NCBI GenBank assembly: GCA_045133795.1
Contig: JBGUUT010000103.1
Location: forward strand, 1-11,587
Source of the DNA: RGIG8597 sp045133795
GTDB lineage: Bacteria > Spirochaetota > GWE2-31-10
DNA length: 11,587 bases
Direction: 5' to 3'
Shown: piece after piece, positions 6,813-11,587 of the stretch
Position numbering within the stretch: the first letter of the stretch is position 1
Layout of the letters: every line of letters begins with the position of its first letter
Translations under genes and position numbers: made by a program
The notes under the pieces: model-generated
The model's input: the letters and a program-made list of their open reading frames with translations, nothing else
Told to the model about the DNA's origin: nothing
The model's database searches: none

Positions 6813-7826
6813 TTATTGAACAATCAATTTTGCATTTAATGCACCGATTTGATGAATCGCTTCCAACAGTGCGACTATTTCGTCTGTTGAAATATTTGTT
6901 TGATTTAACATTGAAACAAGTTCATCTACCGTCGTTGCTTTTATTTTAAAATTACTGTCATTTTTTTTGCCTTTTTTACCCACGTTAACGGAAACATTCA
7001 CCGTAGAAACAGAACACTCTTGAATCACCACATTTCCGCCGGAAACAATCATTCCGCTTTTTTTGTCAATTACTACTGCTGCAGAAAAATCCGGAGTAAT
7101 TGTTAATAATTCCAATTGTGATAAAAATGAAATCGGGTCTTTTTTACTTTCTTCGTCAAGCGTAATCTCAATCAAACCGGCGTCAATTGCTTCAGCTTTT
7201 AGATTATCATTCATTTCGACAATCGCAGTTTTTATTGCATTAGCTGTCGTAAAATCCGGTTGTTTTAAGCTCAGACTTAATTTTCCGTCATTAATAAAAT
7301 CACTTACAATATTTTGTTCTACCAATGCTCCGTTGGGAATAGAACCTGTAGACTCTGTTCCGCTGCCTTTTTTGCCTGTAATCAAGCGTCCGCCGGCAGC
7401 TGCATAAATCTTTCCGTCAGCACCTTTTAACGCAGTCTGCAATAATATTCCGCCTTCCAAAGATTTGGCATCTCCTATAGAACTCAATGTTACATTTACA
7501 CTGTCTCCGCTGCGTAAAAAACCGCTGACTTTTGCCGTAACCATAACAGCTGCAACATTTTTACTTTTTAAATCATCTTCAGACAGTGAAAAACCGTAGT
7601 TTTCCGTAAGATTATGAAGCATTTTTCTGGTCAATCCGAATTTATCAGAATCTCCTTTACCGGATAATCCTACTACAAGTCCGATTCCGGTAAGTTGGTT
7701 TTCACGAATTCCGCAAATTGTCACAATATCCTTTATTCGCACCGCATCTGCCGCAAAAATTGAAATAACAGAACAAACCAACATTACAAAAATAATGCTG
7801 CATTTTTTATTAATGTATTTCAACAT
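6813..7826 (-). CDS. flgI: Flagellar P-ring protein FlgI
   Basis: 337 aa, near the family's usual ~340-370. A signal peptide (lysine-rich start, hydrophobic 10-24, cleavage around IFA25) is followed by the family opening RIKDIVTICGIRENQL (30-45) and GIGLVVGLSGKGDSDK (47-62). The C-terminus, with DELVSMLNQT and EIVALLEAIHQIGALNAKL, is typical FlgI. It forms the periplasmic ring around the rod. The ATG at 7826 is chosen because AGAAGGAG lies 6 bases upstream; an in-frame GTG at 7850 would add 8 residues but has no ribosome-binding site and would bury the signal peptide start. The first 17 bases overlap the end of flgA. No L-ring flgH follows, as expected for flagella that stay in the periplasm. 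Confidence 0.92.
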   Translation of the reverse strand: MLKYINKKCSIIFVMLVCSVISIFAADAVRIKDIVTICGIRENQLTGIGLVVGLSGKGDSDKFGLTRKMLHNLTENYGFSLSEDDLKSKNVAAVMVTAKVSGFLRSGDSVNVTLSSIGDAKSLEGGILLQTALKGADGKIYAAAGGRLITGKKGSGTESTGSIPNGALVEQNIVSDFINDGKLSLSLKQPDFTTANAIKTAIVEMNDNLKAEAIDAGLIEITLDEESKKDPISFLSQLELLTITPDFSAAVVIDKKSGMIVSGGNVVIQECSVSTVNVSVNVGKKGKKNDSNFKIKATTVDELVSMLNQTNISTDEIVALLEAIHQIGALNAKLIVQ

Positions 7827-8811
7827 ACAATTCTCCTTCTGATTGTCCACGTCTTAAATAACCGTTAATTTTCTTTTTATCTTCCGTTAAAACAGAAATC
7901 TGCTTATTTACGAAGCCATCACTGTTTGCTGTAACTCTTATTTGCAATTCTATCCCGGAATTATTCATCACCGCAGTAAGTTTCTCTCCGACACAAATAT
8001 CCGGAAGTCTGTAAATATTTTCTGCATTCAAAATTTCACCGCTTCCGATATCTTTTTTAAATGCATAATTTGCAGTTTCCAACAATGCAATATCCGTAAT
8101 CAAAGATTCCCTGTTTTCCAACAATGTTATATCACTGTACTTTCTGATAAACTTATCTTCTTTTAACAAATCGTCTTTTTTTAACTTTACTTTAGACAGA
8201 TAAATCCACGAATACAGTTTTATATCCAATTGAGTTTTAATTTTTTTACCGTCTAAAATTACCGTAAGATTGCGAAAATTATCTATGTCTTGTAATGCAT
8301 GTTTAATTTTGGGTAATTGCCAAACTATCTTGTCATATTCTGCATTCAAATCACATTTCGGAAACGTATTTTGTACTGCAATCTCAAGTTTAAATTGGCG
8401 ATTATCAATAAAAGATTCAATATGTTGCTTTAAACAGTCTAACGGAAATCGCATGTTCATTACGCTGTTTTCCTGTTCGCTTTCTTCAGATAATCTGGAA
8501 ACCAACACATAATTACCGGAAATTATAATATTGTAACCTTTTAGTATTGATAATTTATCCAACAATTCTTCTGCCGTAATTTTTACACTGCCGTTTTCCA
8601 ACGAACCGATTTTCAAACCTTTAAACGGAGAAATCAAGGATTCTTTTATTATGTCATCAAGAAAAAAATCACTGCGTCCTTCGATAACTTCTTGATGTTT
8701 TAAAGTTAAATTGATTGTTGTCGAAAAGTTTTCAGACTCAGAGAAAAGATTAAAAGTAAAAGTAAAAATGGTTGTTATTGCAAACAACCATTTTTTTATA
8801 GAATCAAACAT
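7810..8811 (-). CDS. flgA: FlgA-like flagellar P-ring assembly chaperone, N-terminally extended
   Basis: 333 aa. FlgA is a periplasmic chaperone for FlgI, the next gene. A signal peptide-like start (KKW, then hydrophobic 9-23) fits export. Two consecutive SAF-type segments make up the C-terminal third: about 203-245 (VKLKKDDLLKEDKF) and 250-333 (FKKDIGSGEILNAENIYRLP, then VGEKL and the closing G-rich strands). Typical FlgA is ~220 aa; the extra ~100 residues at 30-190 look unlike standard FlgA and are diverged, so the call rests on the C-terminus plus position. The ATG is 4 bases after the flgG stop with no clear Shine-Dalgarno, suggesting translation is carried over from flgG. A 13-bp hairpin lies in its first codons. 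Confidence 0.82.
   Translation of the reverse strand: MFDSIKKWLFAITTIFTFTFNLFSESENFSTTINLTLKHQEVIEGRSDFFLDDIIKESLISPFKGLKIGSLENGSVKITAEELLDKLSILKGYNIIISGNYVLVSRLSEESEQENSVMNMRFPLDCLKQHIESFIDNRQFKLEIAVQNTFPKCDLNAEYDKIVWQLPKIKHALQDIDNFRNLTVILDGKKIKTQLDIKLYSWIYLSKVKLKKDDLLKEDKFIRKYSDITLLENRESLITDIALLETANYAFKKDIGSGEILNAENIYRLPDICVGEKLTAVMNNSGIELQIRVTANSDGFVNKQISVLTEDKKKINGYLRRGQSEGELYVEIH
8764..8795. other. 13-bp hairpin within the flgA start region
   Basis: Perfect inverted repeat, 8764-8776 with 8783-8795, loop ATTGCA, core TGGTTGTT/AACAACCA. It lies in flgA codons 6-16 (the signal peptide region). On the plus strand it ends in seven T residues, so it resembles an intrinsic terminator for antisense transcripts. 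On the mRNA strand it would fold close behind the flgA start codon. Confidence 0.6.
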
Positions 8812-8815
8812 AAAA

Positions 8816-9610
8816 TTATCGTTTTAGATTTACAGCCGTATTAAGCATATTGTCACTTGTTTGTACTGCTTTTGAATTTAATTCATAAGCTCTTTGTGCA
8901 ACTATCATGCTAACCATTTCTTCAACAACTTTTACGTTACTCATTTCAATAAAACCGTGATAAAGTTTTCCCATTCCGTCAAATCCCGGAGTGCCGGCAA
9001 TCTCATTACCAGAAGCTTCCGATGTTTTGAAAAGGTTTCCGCCGATAGCAGTAAGACCGGCCGGATTCACAAAACGATAAAGTTCGATATTACCTACTTC
9101 TATTTGTTCATCACTTCCGCCGACTTTACATGTAATACGTCCGTCTTCACTGATTGAAAGAGAATCAATCTGAAAGTTTTCCGGCAAAATTACTTCCGGC
9201 ACAAGACGATAACCGCTGTGATTTACGATTTGTCGATTAGCATCGATTTTCCATGCACCGTCTCTGGTATAAGCTTCTGTTCCGTCATACATTTGAACTT
9301 TGAAAAAACCTTCTCCTGCAATTGCCAAGTCAGTTTTTACCCCCGTACTTTGAGGAGCTCCCTGTTCAAAAATCTTCTGAGTTGAAGCTGTTTTTGACCC
9401 AAGACCTACATGAATACCTGTAGGATAATTACTGATAGAACTTGAAGGTGTTCCTGCCATTCTTAAGTTCTGATATAATAAATCCTCAAATTCAGCTCTT
9501 GTCTTTTTAAAACCTGTTGTATTTACATTTGAAATGTTGTTTGAGATTGTATCAATATTAAATTGTTGACTGTTCATTCCGCTGGCTGCGGTCCATAATG
9601 ATCTAACCAT
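8816..9610 (-). CDS. flgG: Flagellar distal rod protein FlgG
   Basis: 264 aa, essentially the standard FlgG length (~260). The N-terminus has the rod/hook signature: MVRSLWTAASGM, then NIDTISNNISNVNTTGFKK (18-36). The C-terminus has the matching helix SNVKVVEEMVSMIVAQRAYE followed by NSKAVQTSDNML and a terminal NLKR. These end helices pack in the rod core, and the central part forms the outer domain. FlgG is exported by the flagellar type III system, so no signal peptide is expected and none is seen. First gene of the flagellar run in this window: AAGGAG lies 8 bases before the ATG. The groS terminator upstream implies its own promoter between 9611 and 9690, but I could not identify a convincing one. 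The related rod gene flgF/flhO is not adjacent. Confidence 0.95.
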   Translation of the reverse strand: MVRSLWTAASGMNSQQFNIDTISNNISNVNTTGFKKTRAEFEDLLYQNLRMAGTPSSSISNYPTGIHVGLGSKTASTQKIFEQGAPQSTGVKTDLAIAGEGFFKVQMYDGTEAYTRDGAWKIDANRQIVNHSGYRLVPEVILPENFQIDSLSISEDGRITCKVGGSDEQIEVGNIELYRFVNPAGLTAIGGNLFKTSEASGNEIAGTPGFDGMGKLYHGFIEMSNVKVVEEMVSMIVAQRAYELNSKAVQTSDNMLNTAVNLKR

Positions 9611-9690
9611 AAGTAATGCTCCTTATCTATTTTTAGTTTCGACTGTAAAAAAAAATAGTTAAGAAGATTTTTTCAGATTAATTCGCCTAA

Positions 9691-9728
9691 ATAAAAAAAG
9701 CACTTCATGTAAAATACACAAAGTGCTT
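9691..9728 (-). terminator. Rho-independent terminator after groS
   Basis: Stem AAGCACTT (9698-9705) with AAGTGCTT (9721-9728); the 15-base loop can form a small inner stem. On the minus strand seven T residues follow (9691-9697 region). It separates groS from flgG, which is read in the same direction. Confidence 0.85.
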
Positions 9729-9747
9729 ATTGTAATAAATAAAATTA

Positions 9748-10011
9748 TTAACCGATAACAGCTAAGATTTCTTCTGCTTTAATGATAAGGTAGTCTTCAC
9801 CGTTAATTTTAAAAGAAGTTCCGGCATATTTGTCATACATAACATTATCGCCTACTTTTACTGTAATTTTATCGCTTTCTCCGATAGCAGTTACAGTTCC
9901 TTCCTGTGTTTTTTCCTGAGAAGCTTGAGGAATAATCAAACCGCCAGAAGTTTTTTCCTCAGCAGCTTTTACTTTAATTAAAACTCTTTCTCCCAATGGT
10001 TTTACGTTCAT
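9748..10011 (-). CDS. groS: Co-chaperonin GroES
   Basis: 87 aa, just under the usual 94-97. The family opening KPLGERVLIKV (4-14) is followed by the mobile loop with GGLIIP (23-28), which docks on GroEL, and then EGTVTAIGE (37-45). VGDNVMYDKYAGT (53-65) and the closing EDYLIIKAEEILAVI (72-86) are typical. It forms the heptameric lid of the cytoplasmic chaperonin. AAGGAG lies 7 bases before the ATG. The gene is monocistronic, with its own promoter and terminator, and groL is not next to it; an unlinked groS is known in Treponema. No CIRCE element (TTAGCACTC-N9-GAGTGCTAA) is present upstream, so HrcA control is not indicated. Confidence 0.96.
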   Translation of the reverse strand: MNVKPLGERVLIKVKAAEEKTSGGLIIPQASQEKTQEGTVTAIGESDKITVKVGDNVMYDKYAGTSFKINGEDYLIIKAEEILAVIG

Positions 10012-10065
10012 TATATAACTCCTTATTTATAAAAATCATTTTATGACTTCTAATTTTTGAATGAC

Positions 10066-10094
10066 AAAATAATAATATCTTCATTAATAGTCAA
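10066..10094 (-). promoter_or_regulatory. Sigma-70-type promoter for groS
   Basis: On the minus strand: TTGACT (10094-10089), 17-base spacer, TATTTT (10071-10066). Predicted transcription start near 10059, leaving a ~48-base leader. The -35 matches 5/6 and -10 matches 4/6. A housekeeping-type promoter with no CIRCE nearby. Confidence 0.6.
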
Positions 10095-10107
10095 GAAAAT
10101 ATTTTCT
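10094..10107. promoter_or_regulatory. 14-bp perfect palindrome beside the groS -35 box
   Basis: AGAAAATATTTTCT is a perfect palindrome abutting the upstream edge of the groS -35 element (one base shared). It could be an operator or merely an AT-rich UP-like sequence; A/T-only palindromes arise easily in such DNA. Confidence 0.3.
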
Positions 10108-10158
10108 ACTAAATAAATCTTTATAAGATGATAAAATTAATATTAACTAATTTTTTTG

Positions 10159-10187
10159 TTGACGATATCCTTTTTTTTATCTACCTT
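10159..10187 (+). promoter_or_regulatory. Possible promoter placing the start of transcription at the ATG of the next gene
   Basis: TTGACG (10159-10164), 17-base spacer, TACCTT (10182-10187). The -35 is good (5/6), the -10 poor (3/6). If real, transcription would begin at about 10194-10195, where the ATG of the following gene lies, giving a leaderless mRNA. Confidence 0.3.
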
Positions 10188-10194
10188 TTTTTCC

Positions 10195-10617
10195 ATGAAC
10201 TCGAAAATAAATTTCAGAAATAATTTTACTACCGGTATAGAAATCCTTGAGATTGCAAAAGTTTTATATTCTCAGAAAGATTACGAAGAATGCCTTTCAT
10301 TTGTTACCGAATCTTTAGAAATGTTGGATATAACAAATTCAAATCTGTTTTCTGACTTCTTATCGTTGATAGGAAATATTCTTTGGAAAGAATTTGAAAG
10401 AGACAAAGCTGTAAATCTCTGGGAAAAAGCATTAATTCATAACCCGGAAAATAGAAATGCAGAATTATGCTTAAAAATATTAATCGGCAAAAACATTGAT
10501 TATACCGACTATTATCCGGACATATTTGAATATTATCCAAATAATCACCATGGTCACATTGAAAATTTCCATGAAGATGAAAATATTATAATTAAACACA
10601 AATCTAGATATTTATAA
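10195..10617 (+). CDS. Small TPR-like protein of unknown function
   Basis: 140 aa from the ATG at 10195. Two helix-pair stretches resemble tetratricopeptide repeats: about 15-45 (ILEIAKVLYSQKDYEECLSF) and 58-95 (WKEFERDKAVNLWEKALIHNP), the latter with the typical A..LWEKAL...P pattern. The C-terminal ~40 residues are not repeat-like: rich in Tyr, His, Asp and Asn (DYTDYYPDIFEYYP, NNHHGH). No signal peptide from this start. A TTG 39 bases upstream would add a hydrophobic 13-residue stretch, but neither start has a Shine-Dalgarno, unlike nearly every other gene here. It lies 52 bases before purE with no terminator between, so they may be co-transcribed. TPR proteins usually mediate protein contacts; no specific role can be assigned. 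Confidence 0.7.
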   Translation: MNSKINFRNNFTTGIEILEIAKVLYSQKDYEECLSFVTESLEMLDITNSNLFSDFLSLIGNILWKEFERDKAVNLWEKALIHNPENRNAELCLKILIGKNIDYTDYYPDIFEYYPNNHHGHIENFHEDENIIIKHKSRYL

Positions 10618-10669
10618 AAGCAATGTTTATGTTAATATTACGCAATTTTTTAAATATGGAGTTTTAATT

Positions 10670-11065
10670 ATGGAAAAAGAAGTTACTGTCATTATCGGAA
10701 GCCCAAATGACAAAGAGCATTTGATTCCGTTAGAAGAAAAATTAAAAGAACTTAATATTTCTTATTCTGTAGAAGTTTATTCTGCTCACAGAAACTTACC
10801 GGAATTATTAGACTTTTTAAAAACTAACAAAACTAAAATCTATGTTACTGCTGCAGGACTTGCGGCGGCTCTTCCTGGAGTTGTTGCCTCTCAAGTAAAA
10901 GAACCGGTTATCGGAGTTCCTATTTGTGTAGGAACACTAAACGGAATCGACGCATTGCTTGCTATACTTCAAATGCCTAAAGGTGTACCAATCGCAACAA
11001 TGGGATTGGGAAAACAAGGTATGATTAATGCCGCTTTGTTATGTGGAAGAATCCTAAATAAATAA
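10670..11065 (+). CDS. purE: PurE-family AIR carboxylase / carboxyaminoimidazole ribonucleotide mutase, probably class II
   Basis: 131 aa. PurE forms CAIR in purine biosynthesis. Visible motifs: the phosphate-site loop GSPND (10-14), SAHRN with the likely catalytic His (H40), AAGLAAALPG (61-70), PVIGVPI (79-85), and LLAILQMPKGVPIATM...NAALL (96-124). Class I enzymes are ~160-170 aa, usually have GSxSD and a His before LPG, and work with PurK. Here the first motif is changed, Ala replaces that His, the C-terminal ~30 residues are missing and no purK is adjacent. These fit class II, the CO2-using carboxylase demonstrated for Treponema denticola PurE; the class is inferred. GGAG lies 8 bases before the ATG. 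A terminator follows directly. Confidence 0.88.
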   Translation: MEKEVTVIIGSPNDKEHLIPLEEKLKELNISYSVEVYSAHRNLPELLDFLKTNKTKIYVTAAGLAAALPGVVASQVKEPVIGVPICVGTLNGIDALLAILQMPKGVPIATMGLGKQGMINAALLCGRILNK

Positions 11066-11072
11066 AATATGT

Positions 11073-11110
11073 AAACAGCTGCTTTATAGCAAATAGGCAG
11101 CTGTTTTTTT
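11073..11110 (+). terminator. Rho-independent terminator after purE
   Basis: 10-bp stem (11073-11082 with 11097-11106; core ACAGCTGC/GCAGCTGT), 14-base loop, then T residues through 11110. It lies 8 bases after the purE stop and only 13 bases before the next ATG. Confidence 0.88.
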
Positions 11111-11122
11111 ATGGAATAAGAT

Positions 11123-11530
11123 ATGAAAAAAATAAATTGTTTGGTTGTGCTTATATTTTTAATTCTTTTCAATCTTTCAGCTCAAACTTTTGATTATGAA
11201 AATCCGGAAGTTACCAGATTGTATATTTTCGGGATGATTTCGTTTTATATAAAATACGAAATATATTGCAGTACCGAAGCTGTAGGATATTTTAAATATC
11301 CTGCATTGGTAAACGATGAAGAATATTTTTTTACCTATGAAGGCAAACAATTTTATGAGCAATCTTTATTTGATGAAAATTTTTATATCTATCGTTTGCC
11401 GCTTCCTGCTAATCTCTGGACAAACAGTCGCGGAGAGCTTATGTTATTCCGCAAAGCATTTGCTCCGGTAACAGATGCCGACAGAAAGGCTTTGAATTTT
11501 CCTTATGGATATGCACGAGACTTTAAGTAG
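11123..11530 (+). CDS. Small exported protein of unknown function
   Basis: 135 aa. A clear signal peptide is present: MKK start, hydrophobic 7-17, and a type I cleavage site after LSA20, leaving a ~115-residue mature protein. There is no lipobox cysteine at that site, so it is not an obvious lipoprotein. The mature part is rich in Tyr and Phe (for example IFGMISFYIKYEIY at 35-48) and has one cysteine (C49), with no motif I recognise. GGAATAAG upstream of the ATG is a weak ribosome-binding site. It starts 13 bases after the purE terminator, so it depends on read-through or on a promoter within or before that terminator that I could not identify. Probably periplasmic or envelope-associated. Confidence 0.7.
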   Translation: MKKINCLVVLIFLILFNLSAQTFDYENPEVTRLYIFGMISFYIKYEIYCSTEAVGYFKYPALVNDEEYFFTYEGKQFYEQSLFDENFYIYRLPLPANLWTNSRGELMLFRKAFAPVTDADRKALNFPYGYARDFK

Positions 11531-11543
11531 TGTTTTTTTATAT

Positions 11544-11587
11544 GCCCAGACCTGTATTTTATTCTATAATAAAATACAGGTCTGGGC
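11544..11587 (+). terminator. Perfect 20-bp hairpin at the window end, probable terminator
   Basis: 11544-11563 pairs perfectly with 11568-11587; loop CTAT. It lies 13 bases after the stop of the exported-protein gene. The 3' flank is outside the window, so the T-tract needed for a plus-strand terminator cannot be seen. The left flank is T-rich on the plus strand, so on the minus strand the stem would exit into A residues, arguing against leftward termination. Confidence 0.65.

Noticed and set aside
7827..7850. GTG at 7850 as the flgI start
   Set aside because: No Shine-Dalgarno precedes it, while the ATG at 7826 has AGAAGGAG at ideal distance and begins a normal signal peptide.
9611..9690. 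Flagellar sigma-28-type or sigma-70 promoter for flgG
   Set aside because: No pair of boxes with acceptable sequence and spacing could be found, although a promoter is expected here.
10012..10155. CIRCE heat-shock operator for groS
   Set aside because: Neither half of TTAGCACTC-N9-GAGTGCTAA is present on either strand in this interval. The AAGCACTT/AAGTGCTT stem near 9698-9728 is the downstream terminator, not CIRCE.
10156..10194. TTG at 10156 as the start of the TPR-like gene
   Set aside because: No purine-rich site precedes it and the added 13 residues overlap a promoter-like sequence. The choice is not certain, because the ATG also lacks a ribosome-binding site.
1..11587. tRNA or rRNA genes, insertion sequences, phage or defence genes
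   Set aside because: No cloverleaf-like or conserved rRNA stretch, transposase or recognisable defence protein was seen; intergenic gaps are short and explained by promoters and terminators.

Overview
The window looks like chromosomal DNA from an anaerobic, low-GC spirochaete, most probably a Treponema relative. Three things point there: a flgG-flgA-flgI-flgJ flagellar block with a single-domain FlgJ, a groS gene with no adjacent groL, and a short PurE with no adjacent purK, together with AT-rich genes. This assignment is an inference from gene content; no rRNA marker is present.

Layout. Positions 1-240 are non-coding and repetitive: two copies of a ~52-bp double-hairpin unit flank a 23-bp tandem repeat. 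Positions 294-4445 (minus strand) hold hydC-hydB-hydA, a complete trimeric NAD-linked [FeFe] hydrogenase of the electron-bifurcating type. It has a good promoter upstream of hydC, a Rex-like operator candidate just beyond that, and a strong terminator after hydA. Going the other way from the same intergenic region are ruvX (4675-5148) and an overlapping gene (5135-6328) for a tandem phosphoribosyltransferase-fold protein whose second domain has lost key catalytic residues. A bidirectional terminator fills the gap between that gene and the convergent flagellar operon exactly.

The flagellar operon (minus strand, 9610 down to 6373) encodes FlgG (distal rod), FlgA (P-ring chaperone), FlgI (P-ring) and FlgJ (rod-binding), tightly packed with one overlap. 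Upstream of it, also on the minus strand, is groS with its own promoter and terminator. Rightward from the groS promoter region are a small TPR-like gene with no Shine-Dalgarno, purE, and a small exported protein of unknown function. A perfect 20-bp hairpin sits at the window end.

Functional picture: hydrogenase-based disposal of fermentation reductant, DNA/rRNA maintenance (RuvX), periplasmic flagellum assembly, a co-chaperonin and a purine biosynthesis step. Most of this is ordinary core genome. The least explained items are the covarying hairpin repeats (1-240), the tandem phosphoribosyltransferase-like protein, the candidate redox operator in front of hydCBA, and the hairpin inside the flgA start region.
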